From Paraburkholderia bannensis (GTDB lineage: Bacteria > Pseudomonadota > Gammaproteobacteria > Burkholderiales > Burkholderiaceae), in contig NZ_JACHBW010000010.1 in the NCBI RefSeq assembly GCF_014200455.1, positions 62,001 to 126,000 of the forward strand: a stretch of 64,000 nucleotides of DNA, written 5' to 3'. A program made the translations under genes and the position numbers. This document shows positions 7,402-16,435 of this stretch, one piece after another (positions within the stretch are counted from its first letter, which is position 1; the number at the start of each line of letters is the position of its first letter). The notes under the pieces are model-generated. The model saw nothing but the letters and a program-made list of their open reading frames with translations, ran no database searches and had not been told where the DNA came from.

Positions 7402-9486
7402 TTAAACCCAACCGAAGGCGGTCAGCACCATGTCGATCAGCTTGATGCACGGGAACGGCAGAAGAATGCCGCCCAGACCGTAGATCAGCAGATTGCGGCG
7501 CAGCAGCGTGGCCGCGCCGAGCGGGCGGTACTTCACGCCCTTGAGCGCGAGCGGAATCAGCATCACGATGATCAGCGCGTTGAAGATCACCGCCGACAGG
7601 ATCGCCGACGAAGGCGAAGTCAGATGCATGACGTCGAGCACGCGCAGTTGCGGATAGGTCGAAGCAAACGCGGCCGGAATGATCGCGAAATACTTGGCGA
7701 CGTCGTTGGCGATCGAGAACGTGGTCAGCGAACCGCGCGTCATCAACATCTGCTTGCCGATCTCGACGATCTCGATGAGCTTGGTCGGGTTCGAATCGAG
7801 ATCGACCATGTTGCCCGCTTCCTTCGCGGCCTGCGTACCCGTGTTCATCGCCACGGCCACATCGGCCTGGGCGAGCGCCGGGGCGTCGTTGGTGCCGTCG
7901 CCCGTCATCGCCACCAGCTTGCCTTGCGCCTGATGTTCGCGAATGGTCGCCAGCTTCGTTTCCGGTGTGGCTTGCGCGAGGAAATCGTCCACGCCCGCTT
8001 CGGCGGCGATCGCGGCGGCGGTCAGGCGGTTGTCGCCGGTCACCATCACGGTCTTGATGCCCATCTTGCGCAGTTCGGCGAAACGCTCCTTGATGCCGCC
8101 CTTCACCACGTCCTTCAACTCGATCACGCCCAGCACGCGCGCGACGCCATCGTTGAGTTCAGCGACCACCAGCGGCGTGCTGCCACGGCGCGCGACTTCG
8201 TCGACGGCCGTGCTCACTTCCGAAGGGAAGCGGCCATTGTGCTGCTCGACGTAATTCTTCACGGCGTCGGCGGCGCCCTTGCGGATCTCGCGGCCCGGCA
8301 TGTCCACGCCGCTCATGCGCGTCTGCGCGCTGAAGGCGAGGAACACGGCGTGCAGCGCGGCCATATCGCGCTGGCGAATATTGAAGCGCTGCTTGGCCAG
8401 CACGACGATGCTGCGGCCTTCCGGCGTTTCGTCGGCGAGCGAGGCGAGTTGCGCGGCGTCCGCGAGCGCTTCCTCGTTCACGCCCGGCGCGGCCACGAAG
8501 GCCGATGCCTGACGGTTGCCCAGCGTGATCGTGCCGGTCTTGTCGAGCAGCAGCACGTCCACGTCGCCGGCGGCCTCCACCGCGCGGCCCGAGGTGGCGA
8601 TCACGTTGGCCTGCATCATGCGGCTCATGCCCGCCACGCCAATCGCCGACAGCAGCCCGCCGATGGTGGTCGGAATCAGGCACACCAGCAGCGCGGTGAG
8701 CGCCGTGATCGTCACCACATGCCCCATCTTCGCGGCTTCGACCGAGAACATCGAGAACGGCAGCAGCGTGGCGGTTGCCAGCAGCAGCACGATCGACAGC
8801 GCGACCAGCAGAATCGTCAGCGCGATCTCGTTCGGCGTCTTCTGGCGCTTGGCGCCTTCGACCATCGCGATCATGCGGTCGAGGAAGGCTTCGCCCGGAT
8901 TGGCCGTCACACGCACGACGATCCAGTCGGACAGCACCCGCGTGCCGCCCGTCACCGACGAAAAGTCGCCGCCCGACTCGCGGATCACCGGCGCGGATTC
9001 GCCCGTAATCGCCGATTCGTCGACCGAGGCGACACCTTCGATCACCTCGCCATCGGCGGGAATCACATCGCCGGTTTCGACCAGCACCACGTCGCCCTTG
9101 CGCAGATCGGTGGCGGTGGTGATGCGGATCGGCGCTTTCGGATGCGGCTCGTTGAGCTTTTTCGCCATCACGTCGCGCTTGGCCTGGCGCAGCGACGCGG
9201 CCTGCGCCTTCGAACGGCCTTCGGCAAGCGCTTCCGCGAAGTTTGCGAACAGCACCGTGAACCAAAGCCACAGCGCGACCGCGAGAATGAAGCCCGCGGG
9301 CGCTTCGGCCTGACCCATCAGCGCCGCGATCCAGAGAATCGTCGTGAGCACGCTGCCCACGTAGACGCAGAACATCACCGGGTTGCGCAACTGGGTGCGC
9401 GGCTTGAGTTTCCTGAACGAATCCACGATGGCCGGACGCACCAGCGCCGGATCGAACATGGACCGTGTTGCACTATGTTGTGTCAT
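7402..9486 (-). CDS. kdpB: KdpB, P-type ATPase catalytic subunit
   Basis: 694 residues, full length. Actuator motif TGES at 161-164; phosphorylation motif DKTGTIT with Asp315; hinge motif MTGDGTNDAPALAQADV; membrane helices near 35-80, 225-285 and at the C-terminus. KdpB hydrolyses ATP and energises potassium import through KdpA. The N-terminus (MFDPALVRPAIVDSFRKLKP) is typical of the family. kdpA lies 16 nt upstream, so the pair is one transcription unit. Confidence 0.97.
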   Translation of the reverse strand: MTQHSATRSMFDPALVRPAIVDSFRKLKPRTQLRNPVMFCVYVGSVLTTILWIAALMGQAEAPAGFILAVALWLWFTVLFANFAEALAEGRSKAQAASLRQAKRDVMAKKLNEPHPKAPIRITTATDLRKGDVVLVETGDVIPADGEVIEGVASVDESAITGESAPVIRESGGDFSSVTGGTRVLSDWIVVRVTANPGEAFLDRMIAMVEGAKRQKTPNEIALTILLVALSIVLLLATATLLPFSMFSVEAAKMGHVVTITALTALLVCLIPTTIGGLLSAIGVAGMSRMMQANVIATSGRAVEAAGDVDVLLLDKTGTITLGNRQASAFVAAPGVNEEALADAAQLASLADETPEGRSIVVLAKQRFNIRQRDMAALHAVFLAFSAQTRMSGVDMPGREIRKGAADAVKNYVEQHNGRFPSEVSTAVDEVARRGSTPLVVAELNDGVARVLGVIELKDVVKGGIKERFAELRKMGIKTVMVTGDNRLTAAAIAAEAGVDDFLAQATPETKLATIREHQAQGKLVAMTGDGTNDAPALAQADVAVAMNTGTQAAKEAGNMVDLDSNPTKLIEIVEIGKQMLMTRGSLTTFSIANDVAKYFAIIPAAFASTYPQLRVLDVMHLTSPSSAILSAVIFNALIIVMLIPLALKGVKYRPLGAATLLRRNLLIYGLGGILLPFPCIKLIDMVLTAFGWV

Positions 9487-9502
9487 TTCGAAAGATCCCC
9501 GT

Positions 9503-11308
9503 TCAATGCACGCCGAGCATGATCAGATGCTCGACACCCGGACCGAGCGCAAGCGCCGGCACATAGGTGAGCGCGCCCACCAGCAGCACGCAGCCGAGCA
9601 GCAGCACGACGAACAGCGGGCCGTGCGTGGGCAGCGTGCCGCCCGTCACGGCGATGCGCTTCTTGCTCGCAAGCGAACCCGCGATGGCGAGCACCGGCAC
9701 GATGGTGCCGAAGCGGCCAAACCACATCGCGATACCGAGCAGCGAGTTGTAGAACGGCGTGCTGACGGTCAGGCCGGCGAACGCGCTGCCGTTGTTGTTG
9801 GCGGCGGAACTGAACGCGTAGAGGATTTCGGAGAAGCCATGCGCGCCCGGGTTAGCGATGCCGGCCTTGCCCGCATCGGAAAGTACCGCAATCGAAGTGC
9901 CGAGCAGCACCAGCAGCGGCGTGAGCAGAATGACGATCGAGACCATCTTCATCTCGAACGATTCGATCTTCTTGCCCACATACTCCGGCGTACGCCCGAT
10001 CATCAGACCCGCCACGAACACCGCGAGCAGCGCGAACACCAGCATGCCGTAGAGACCCGAACCCACGCCGCCGAAGATCACTTCACCCAGCTGGATGAAG
10101 AGCAGCGGGACGAGACCACCGATCGGCGTGAGCGAATCGTGCATCGCATTGACCGCGCCGCACGAGGCCGCTGTGGTCGCGACGACGAAAATGCCCGTCT
10201 GCGCGATGCCGAAGCGCGTTTCCTTGCCTTCCATGTTGCCGCCCGTCTGCAGGGCGCTGGCGTGCTGATCGACGTTGAGCGTCGTGAGCATCGGGTTGCC
10301 TGCCTGTTCGGCCGACACTTCCACGCCCACCGCCACCGCGAACGCGATCGTCATCACCGCGAGCACCGCCACGCCTTGCCTGCGGTCGCCCACGACATTG
10401 CCGAACACGAGGCACAGCGCCGCCGGAATGATCAGGATCGACAACATTTCGACGAAGTTCGCGAACGGCGTCGGATTCTCAAACGGATGTGCGGAATTGG
10501 CGTTGAAGAAGCCGCCGCCGTTGGTGCCGAGCATCTTGATCGCTTCCTGCGAAGCGACCGGCCCCATTGCGAGCGTCTGCGTCGTCACCTTGGTATCGAC
10601 GGTGACGGGGTTGCCCTTGGCGTCCTTGATGGCGTTGCCCTGCGCGTCCAGCTTCGGCGCGGCGTAGGTGGTGGTCTGCAGCGTCGGCACGTCCTGATAC
10701 GACTTGAAGTTCTGGATCATGCCCTGGCTCATCAGGAGCCCGGCGATGAGCGCCGACATCGGCACGAGAATGTAAAACGTCGTGCGCGTGAGGTCGACCC
10801 AGAAGTTGCCGATGGTTTGCACCGAATGGCGCGCGAAACCGCGAATCAGCGCGATCACCACGACAATGCCGGTGGCCGCCGACAGGAAGTTCTGCACGGT
10901 GAAACCAAGCATCTGCGTGAGATAGCTCACGGTCTGCTCAGGCGTGTAGTCCTGCCAGTTGGTGTTGGTGACGAAGCTCACCGCCGTGTTGAACGCGCCG
11001 TCCGGCGTCATCGCGCTAAACGCCTGCGGATTACCCGGCAGCCAGCCCTGCACGCGCAGCAGCACATACAGAAAGCCCACGCCCAGCACGTTGAACGAGA
11101 TGGTGGCGAACGCGTAGCGCTTCCAGTTCATCTCCGCGTTCGGATCGACGCCCGCGATGCGGTACAGCAGATTCTCCACCGGCGCGAACAGACGCACGAC
11201 GCGCGAACGCCCATCGAGCACACGCGTGATATAGCCCGCCACCGGCACCGCCAGCGCAAGCAGAACAACGAGGAAGATCCCCGTCTGCAGCAGATTGTTG
11301 GCGTTCAT
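9503..11308 (-). CDS. kdpA: KdpA, potassium-translocating subunit
   Basis: 601-residue membrane protein of the superfamily of K+ transporters. Selectivity-filter-type segments visible include TNTNWQDYTPEQT and the strongly conserved GTNGGGFFNANSAHPFENPT. It is slightly longer than E. coli KdpA (557), partly because of an insert near residue 210-225 (DAQGNAIKDAKGNPVTVDTK). It binds and translocates potassium, driven by KdpB. Its ATG overlaps the kdpF stop (ATGA). Confidence 0.97.
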   Translation of the reverse strand: MNANNLLQTGIFLVVLLALAVPVAGYITRVLDGRSRVVRLFAPVENLLYRIAGVDPNAEMNWKRYAFATISFNVLGVGFLYVLLRVQGWLPGNPQAFSAMTPDGAFNTAVSFVTNTNWQDYTPEQTVSYLTQMLGFTVQNFLSAATGIVVVIALIRGFARHSVQTIGNFWVDLTRTTFYILVPMSALIAGLLMSQGMIQNFKSYQDVPTLQTTTYAAPKLDAQGNAIKDAKGNPVTVDTKVTTQTLAMGPVASQEAIKMLGTNGGGFFNANSAHPFENPTPFANFVEMLSILIIPAALCLVFGNVVGDRRQGVAVLAVMTIAFAVAVGVEVSAEQAGNPMLTTLNVDQHASALQTGGNMEGKETRFGIAQTGIFVVATTAASCGAVNAMHDSLTPIGGLVPLLFIQLGEVIFGGVGSGLYGMLVFALLAVFVAGLMIGRTPEYVGKKIESFEMKMVSIVILLTPLLVLLGTSIAVLSDAGKAGIANPGAHGFSEILYAFSSAANNNGSAFAGLTVSTPFYNSLLGIAMWFGRFGTIVPVLAIAGSLASKKRIAVTGGTLPTHGPLFVVLLLGCVLLVGALTYVPALALGPGVEHLIMLGVH

Positions 11309-11397
11309 TCGATCTCCTCCGCGCGCAGCAGCGCATGGACGAGATAGACGAACAGCAACAGCGTCGCCGCTCCCGAAAGCCAGAAGATCCAGGTCAT
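11305..11397 (-). CDS. kdpF: KdpF, small subunit of the Kdp complex
   Basis: 30-residue peptide, MTWIFWLSGAATLLLFVYLV then HALLRAEEIE. It is one membrane helix with an acidic C-terminus, as expected for KdpF, which acts as a lipid-like stabiliser of KdpFABC. It overlaps kdpA by 4 nt (ATGA), and its start overlaps the stop of the preceding 41-residue ORF in the same way. GGGAG precedes the start. It is too short for standard length cut-offs, but its position and sequence make it secure. Confidence 0.9.
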   Translation of the reverse strand: MTWIFWLSGAATLLLFVYLVHALLRAEEIE

Positions 11398-11519
11398 GAG
11401 CGCGCTCCCGTGGCCGTCTGATCGACGCGACGGTACTGCATGAGCTTCGCGCAGCCGGCGATCAACGCGTATGTGAGCGCGGCGAAGACCGCCAGCCCCC
11501 CGATATACAGCACATCCAT
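11394..11519 (-). CDS. 41-residue membrane peptide at head of kdp operon
   Basis: The sequence begins MDVLYIGGLAVFAALTYALI, continues AGCAKLMQYRRVDQTATG and ends ARS. It is a single membrane helix followed by a basic, then polar tail. GGAGA lies about 9 nt upstream of the ATG, and the stop overlaps the kdpF start (ATGA), so it is the first gene of a tightly coupled series. I believe similar short ORFs precede kdpF in other proteobacteria, but I cannot name a function. It could be an extra subunit or a translational leader for kdpF. Confidence 0.75.
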   Translation of the reverse strand: MDVLYIGGLAVFAALTYALIAGCAKLMQYRRVDQTATGARS

Positions 11520-11865
11520 TTTCGTGTTCTCCATTGATGGATGGCCGTAAGGTAAGGTTTATCGCGTTAAATCCGGATCAAAGCTTGGGGCGCGCGTATA
11601 AAAAACGCGTAAACAGGGCGCGTTGGCGTGCGGAAATCACGCCTTGGCGGCGTCGAGGATGGCGTGGACGAAGGGGCCGGGCGCGTTGGCAGGCGCGGCG
11701 TCGCCCGTGGTATCGGCAGCGACGTCGTCACCGGGTATGCGCCTGCCGACGACGCCGCGCACGAAGCCGGCACCGCCTGAACCGGCATGCCTGGCTCGTG
11801 CAGCACGTCGCAGTTGTGCGCGGCATACGCAAGCTACGCAAACGCGCACCTTGAAATGTATCGAT
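11520..11865. other. intergenic region upstream of kdp
   Basis: 346 nt that must hold the kdp promoter for minus-strand transcription. There is an A/T-rich patch with a short inverted repeat (CGCGT, 7 nt, ACGCG at 11593-11609), but I found no convincing sigma-70 pair. Short open frames here lack ribosome binding sites and recognisable sequence. Confidence 0.5.
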
Positions 11866-12840
11866 TTAGGGCGTCAAGACCGTTGACCCCGTGGTGCGTC
11901 GCGCTTCGAGATCGGTGTGCGCCTGGCCCACATCCTGCAAGGCATAACGCTGGTTGATCGAGGTCTTCACCTGCCCCGATGTAATCACCTCGAACAGTTC
12001 CGCCGTCATCGCCTCGTAGTCGCTGCGACGGGCGATGTACGAGAACAGCGTCGGGCGCGTGAAGAACAGCGAACCACGCGAAGAGAATTCCGACGAATCG
12101 ATCGGCGGCAGCGGACCCGACGCATTGCCGAAGCTCACGAACATGCCCAGCGGCGCGAGGCAGTCGAGCGACTTCACATACGTATCCTTACCGATCGAGT
12201 CGTACACCACCGGCACCCCCGCGCCGTTGGTGATCTCGCGCACACGCGCGGTAAAGTCCTCGCGCGTGTAGACGATCGGATGATCGCAACCGTGCGCCCT
12301 GGCGATTTCGGCCTTTTCATCGGAGCCCACAGTGCCGATCACGGTCGCGCCCAAGGCCTTGGCCCACTGGCACACGATCAGGCCCACACCGCCCGCGGCC
12401 GCCTGGATCAGAATCGTGTCGCCAGCCTTCACGCGGTACGTGCGGCGCAGCAGGTATTGCGCGGTGAGACCCTGAAGCATGACGGAGGCGGCCTGCTCGT
12501 CGCTGATCGCATCGGGCAGACGGATCACCTGGTCGGCGCGCAGCACGCGCTCCTGCGCGTAAGCGCCGGGCGGGCGGCCCACATAGGCCACGCGCTCGCC
12601 CACCTTCACGCCGCTCACACCAGGGCCGACCGCCGTCACCTCGCCCGCTGCTTCCATGCCCAGCCCGGCGGGCAACTGCTGCGGATACAGCCCGCAGCGG
12701 AAATACACGTCGATGTAGTTGAGGCCGCACGCGCTCTGCTTCACGCGGATTTCGCCCTCGCCAGGCTCGCCCACTTCGACATCGACCCACTGCATCACTT
12801 CCGGGCCGCCGGTGCGATCGTATCGGATTGCCTTGGTCAT
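11866..12840 (-). CDS. quinone oxidoreductase (zeta-crystallin-like, MDR family)
   Basis: 324 residues. N-terminal GroES-like substrate domain (CGLNYIDVYFRCGLYPQQLP) followed by a Rossmann domain with the NADPH-binding AAAGGVG motif (residues about 148-154). The Cys ligands of zinc alcohol dehydrogenases are absent. The family reduces quinones by one electron using NADPH. Of two adjacent ATG codons (12843, 12840), I chose the second because it gives the better spacing from GGAGAC. mgsA lies upstream on the same strand with a 44-nt gap, so the pair may be co-transcribed; substrate specificity cannot be read from sequence. Confidence 0.9.
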   Translation of the reverse strand: MTKAIRYDRTGGPEVMQWVDVEVGEPGEGEIRVKQSACGLNYIDVYFRCGLYPQQLPAGLGMEAAGEVTAVGPGVSGVKVGERVAYVGRPPGAYAQERVLRADQVIRLPDAISDEQAASVMLQGLTAQYLLRRTYRVKAGDTILIQAAAGGVGLIVCQWAKALGATVIGTVGSDEKAEIARAHGCDHPIVYTREDFTARVREITNGAGVPVVYDSIGKDTYVKSLDCLAPLGMFVSFGNASGPLPPIDSSEFSSRGSLFFTRPTLFSYIARRSDYEAMTAELFEVITSGQVKTSINQRYALQDVGQAHTDLEARRTTGSTVLTP

Positions 12841-12884
12841 CATGTCTCCAGTCAAGAGTTGGTCTGCGCCTGCGGGCGTAACAC

Positions 12885-13274
12885 TCAGATCACGTCTTTC
12901 ATACGCAGCGTGAGCGCGTCGAGAATCATGCGCGCGGTGGAAATATTGGTCGCGCACGGCACGTCGTGCACGTCGCAGGCGCGCACCAGCGCATTGATAT
13001 CGGGTTCGTGCGGCTGCGGCGTCATGGGGTCGCGCAGGAAAATCACCACGTCGACATTGCCTTCGGCCAGGCGCGCGCCGATCTGCAAATCGCCGCCGTG
13101 GGGGCCCGAGAGCAGGCGCTCGACGTCCAGACCGTGCGCGGCGGCGATACGCCCGCCCGTCGTGCCGGTCGCGAGCAGCACGCAGCGGCGCAGCGTATCG
13201 ACGTATTCGCCCGTCAGTTTGACGATTTCGTCTTTCTTGTGATCGTGCGCGATCAGTGCGACGCGGGTAAGCAT
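12885..13274 (-). CDS. mgsA: methylglyoxal synthase
   Basis: 129 residues. The enzyme converts dihydroxyacetone phosphate to methylglyoxal and phosphate, a bypass relieving sugar-phosphate stress. Visible family features are the N-terminal IAHDHKKDE, the phosphate-binding ATGTTGGR (residues 36-43) and SGPHGGDLQIGARLA, in which Asp62 corresponds to the catalytic Asp71 of E. coli; also FLRDPMTPQPHEPDI. It is somewhat shorter than the E. coli enzyme (152), as is usual in this lineage. The following genes encode two oxidoreductases, which might handle reactive carbonyls, but that link is only inference. Confidence 0.95.
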   Translation of the reverse strand: MLTRVALIAHDHKKDEIVKLTGEYVDTLRRCVLLATGTTGGRIAAAHGLDVERLLSGPHGGDLQIGARLAEGNVDVVIFLRDPMTPQPHEPDINALVRACDVHDVPCATNISTARMILDALTLRMKDVI

Positions 13275-13365
13275 GGGTTCGGCTCCTGGCCTGGTTTATA
13301 GGGTTGGCGTGATCGATTCATCCGGATCCGGACGAATGCGGACGAATCGTGCGCATCCTCGCACG

Positions 13366-14145
13366 TCAGAAGGTGCCCGGATAGGCGCCGCCGTCGATGA
13401 GCCAGTTCTGCCCTGTGATATAGCCCGCGTGGACGCTGCACAGGAACGCGCAGGCGCGCCCGAACTCGTCCGGCGTGCCGAAGCGCCCCGCCGGAATCGT
13501 TTTCATGCGGCGCGCGCGCACCTCGTCGAGCGAAAGCTGGTTTTTCTCGGCCTGCGCGAGGATGGTGGTCTTGATGCGATCGGTGTCGAACACGCCCGGC
13601 AGCAGGTTGTTGATCGTCACGCCTGTACTCGCCACCTGGCGCGCCACGCCCGCGACGAAGCCCGTGAGGCCCGAGCGCGCGCCGTTCGACAGGCCCAGCA
13701 CATCGATCGGGGCCTTCACCGAGGAACTGGTGATATTGACGATGCGCCCGAACCCGCGCGCGGTCATATCGTCGATCACGGCCTGGATCAACGCGATCGG
13801 CGTGAGCATATTGGCGTCGAGCGCGGCGAGCCACTGCTCGCGCGTGAAGCTGCGGAAGTCGCCCGGCGGCGGCCCGCCCGCGTTGTTCACCAGAATATCC
13901 GGCGACGGGCACGCGGCCAGCGCGGCGGCGCGGCCCGCTTCGGTGGTGATGTCGCAGGCCACGGCCTTGACCTCGACGCCCGTGCTCGCGCGGATCCGCG
14001 CGGCGGTTTCCTCAAGCGTGCTCAGCGTGCGCGCCACGATCGTCACGTTGACGCCTTCGGCGGCGAGCGCCTCGGCGCAGCCGCGCCCCAATCCCTTGCT
14101 GGCCGCGCACACCAGCGCGCTGCGTCCTGCGATGCCCATGTCCAT
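13366..14145 (-). CDS. SDR-family oxidoreductase without the canonical Tyr-Lys pair
   Basis: 259 residues with an SDR Rossmann fold. The cofactor-binding region reads CAASKGLGRGCAEALA instead of TGxxxGIG, followed by VNNAGGPPPGDF, and the C-terminus is GQNWLIDGGAYPG. Where classical SDRs have YxxxK the sequence is LGLSNGARSGLTGF, so the catalytic Tyr is absent and Lys is replaced by Ala or Arg; the upstream Ser (NITSSSVKAP) is kept. I recall an SDR branch with SNGAR in this place, so this is likely a subfamily trait rather than a mutation. Activity may be altered or lost. GAGGA precedes the start by 8 nt. Confidence 0.85.
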   Translation of the reverse strand: MDMGIAGRSALVCAASKGLGRGCAEALAAEGVNVTIVARTLSTLEETAARIRASTGVEVKAVACDITTEAGRAAALAACPSPDILVNNAGGPPPGDFRSFTREQWLAALDANMLTPIALIQAVIDDMTARGFGRIVNITSSSVKAPIDVLGLSNGARSGLTGFVAGVARQVASTGVTINNLLPGVFDTDRIKTTILAQAEKNQLSLDEVRARRMKTIPAGRFGTPDEFGRACAFLCSVHAGYITGQNWLIDGGAYPGTF

Positions 14146-14432
14146 GCTGATCTTCCTCGTCGCTTGACTTCAGTTCAATCCGATAACGGCGTCGTCCACC
14201 CCGCCCGATTTTTGCGATTCTAGAAGAATCGGCCAAAGCGCGTGGAGCGCCCCCAGGAAGCCACTGCCCTCGCAGTTCGTGGATCGGTTCGCGCCCGCTT
14301 CCCGTATACTTGCGGCTGTAGCGCGGCCCGGCGCTGCCGCGAGCCGCCCGGACGCCCCGTCCGCCACGGCCGCCGCGTGCGGCCGGCCCGCCCGAATCCC
14401 CCGATATCTCTTGCAGCCTTGTGCGCCCCGCC

Positions 14433-15083
14433 ATGAAACAGGACAGCCGTTTCCCGAATCTTTTCATCCTCAATCACCCGCTGATCCAGCACAAGCTCAC
14501 CCATATGCGCGACAAGGACACGTCCACGCGCACGTTCCGCGAGCTGCTGCGCGAGATCACGCTGCTGATGGGCTATGAAATCACCCGCGATCTGCCGGTC
14601 GCGTCGCGCCGCGTGCAGACGCCGCTCGTCGAAGTCGATGCGCCGGTGATCGCCGGCAAGAAGCTCGCCATCGTGCCGGTGCTGCGCGCGGGCGTCGGCA
14701 TGTCGGACGGCTTGCTGGAGCTGGTGCCGTCGGCGCGCGTGGGCCACATCGGCGTGTATCGCGCCGACGACCACCGCCCGGTCGAATACCTCGTGCGCCT
14801 GCCGGACCTGGAAGACCGCACCTTCATCCTGTGCGATCCGATGGTCGCCACCGGCTACTCCGCCGCGCACGCCATCGACGTGCTCAAGCAGCGCGGCGTG
14901 CCGGGCGATCGCATCCTGTTCCTCGCGCTGGTGGCCGCGCCCGAAGGCGTGGAGGTGTTCCAGAAGGCGCATCCGGACGTCAAGCTCTACGTGGCGTCGC
15001 TGGATTCGCATCTGGACAGCCACGCGTACATCATTCCGGGTCTGGGCGACGCGGGCGACCGCCTGTTCGGCACCAAGAACTGA
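14433..15083 (+). CDS. upp: uracil phosphoribosyltransferase
   Basis: 216 residues. The enzyme converts uracil and PRPP to UMP in pyrimidine salvage. The PRPP-binding loop FILCDPMVATGYSA and the uracil-binding C-terminus YIIPGLGDAGDRLFGTKN are intact, as is the N-terminal NHPLIQHKLTHMRD. The ATG at 14433 is the family start; an in-frame GTG four codons earlier is less likely. It is transcribed divergently from the SDR gene. Confidence 0.97.
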   Translation: MKQDSRFPNLFILNHPLIQHKLTHMRDKDTSTRTFRELLREITLLMGYEITRDLPVASRRVQTPLVEVDAPVIAGKKLAIVPVLRAGVGMSDGLLELVPSARVGHIGVYRADDHRPVEYLVRLPDLEDRTFILCDPMVATGYSAAHAIDVLKQRGVPGDRILFLALVAAPEGVEVFQKAHPDVKLYVASLDSHLDSHAYIIPGLGDAGDRLFGTKN

Positions 15084-15544
15084 GCGTTTCGGGGCGGCAT
15101 GCCCCGGCGCGCGCGGATCGCCGCCGCCGGATGCCGAATCCGCGCGCAATCTCCCGGACGGCCGCAGCCGCGCAGGTGCGGCGTGATAAAATTCTGGTCC
15201 ACCTGACGGTCGCGACGGCTCCGAATGGCGACAACGGGGCAACGAGCGGCGCAACAAGCGGTGCGAAAAACAGGGCAAAGACGGCGGCGACGCCCTGCCA
15301 GCCCCGGCCGCCCTCGCACAGCGGGCGCACCTGCCCTATTGCGCGAAGCAGCAACGCGCAGCGCCCCGGATGCAACGCACGGCGCACCGGCCCCAGGCGG
15401 ACAGACACTCGAAGACATTGAGGCCGCATGGCGCGCGAAGCGCACCGTGCCGCGCCCTGTCATCGTGACTTGAGCACTGCGGCTTCGACACTGCAGCAAC
15501 GACAATTGCACCATGCACGCAGGTAGCGTGCGACGGAGAAAGGT
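15084..15544. other. intergenic region between upp and yebC
   Basis: 461 nt. Just after upp there is a small hairpin (CGGGGC-ggcat-GCCCCG, 15091-15107) that may end upp transcription, though no T tract follows. The remainder is low-complexity, Ala/Arg-coding-like sequence in several frames with no ribosome binding site or recognisable protein, so I do not call a gene. Confidence 0.5.
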
Positions 15545-16273
15545 ATGGCGGGTCATTCGAAATGGGCCAACATCAAGCACAAGAAAGCCGCTGCTGACGC
15601 GAAGCGCGGCAAGATCTGGACGCGCCTGATCAAGGAAATCCAGGTGGCGGCGCGCATGGGCGGGGGCGACATCGATTCGAACCCGCGTCTGCGTCTGGCC
15701 GTCGACAAGGCCTATGACGCCAACATGCCCAAGGACAACATCAACCGCGCGATCCAGCGCGGCGTGGGCGGCGTCGATGGCGCGAACTATGAAGAAATCC
15801 GCTACGAAGGCTACGGCATCGGCGGCGCGGCCGTGATCGTCGACACCATGACCGACAACCGCACCCGCACGGTCGCGGAAGTGCGCCACGCGTTCTCGAA
15901 GTTCGGCGGCAACATGGGCACGGACGGCTCGGTCGCCTTCATGTTCGATCACGTCGGCCAGTTCGTGTTCGCGCCGGGCACCCCGGAAGACGACCTCATG
16001 AACGCCGCGCTGGAAGCCGGCGCCGAAGACGTCGTGACCAACGAAGACGGCTCGATCGAAGTGGTCTGCCCGCCGTTCGAGTTCCAGAAGGTCAAGGACG
16101 CGCTCGAAGCCGCCGGCTTCAAGGCGGAAATGGCCGAAGTCACGATGAAGCCGCAGACCGAAGTGGAATTCACGGGCGACGACGCCGTGAAGATGCAGAA
16201 GCTGCTGGACGCGCTCGAAAACCTGGACGACGTCCAGGAGGTCTACACCAACGCCTCGATCGCCGACGAATAA
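15545..16273 (+). CDS. yebC: YebC/PmpR family protein
   Basis: 242 residues, full length. Starts with the diagnostic MAGHSKWANIKHKKAAADAK and has the family core TRLIKEIQVAARMGGGD and DTMTDNRTRTVAEVRHAFSK, with the acidic C-terminal domain. YebC proteins are cytoplasmic; some were described as DNA-binding regulators, and more recent work links the family to translation of proline-rich stretches. AGAAAGGT precedes the start. It is followed by a hairpin and then purD. Confidence 0.95.
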   Translation: MAGHSKWANIKHKKAAADAKRGKIWTRLIKEIQVAARMGGGDIDSNPRLRLAVDKAYDANMPKDNINRAIQRGVGGVDGANYEEIRYEGYGIGGAAVIVDTMTDNRTRTVAEVRHAFSKFGGNMGTDGSVAFMFDHVGQFVFAPGTPEDDLMNAALEAGAEDVVTNEDGSIEVVCPPFEFQKVKDALEAAGFKAEMAEVTMKPQTEVEFTGDDAVKMQKLLDALENLDDVQEVYTNASIADE

Positions 16274-16376
16274 CGGCATCGGCGCGGCGCCGCGGGCGGG
16301 TCCCGGGCGCAACGGCGGCGCGCGCGCAACGGGCAAGATCGGCTCATGCGCAGCGGCGCGCCCCACCGCTTTTCAC

Positions 16377-16399
16377 GGCTGACGCATCGTGCGTCAGCC
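16377..16399 (+). repeat. perfect 10-bp hairpin between yebC and purD
   Basis: GGCTGACGCA, 3-nt loop, TGCGTCAGCC. It lies 104 nt after yebC and 37 nt before the purD start. No T run follows, so it could be a weak terminator or a structure in the purD leader. Confidence 0.6.
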
Positions 16400-16435
16400 G
16401 CAACTGTTTCTGGTTCTGGTCTTTCGGGGATTCTC

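Noticed and set aside
6751..9522. Plus-strand open frame of about 920 codons opposite kdpC and kdpB
   Set aside because: Antisense shadow of two intact Kdp genes with no recognisable protein sequence.
11637..11849. Minus-strand 70-codon frame ending FVHAILDAAKA
   Set aside because: The C-terminus looks protein-like, but there is no ribosome binding site or recognisable family, and the N-terminal half is Arg/Cys-rich shadow-like sequence.
15225..15473. Plus-strand 82-codon frame between upp and yebC
   Set aside because: Low-complexity Arg/Ala/Pro sequence without a ribosome binding site; likely chance in high-GC DNA.
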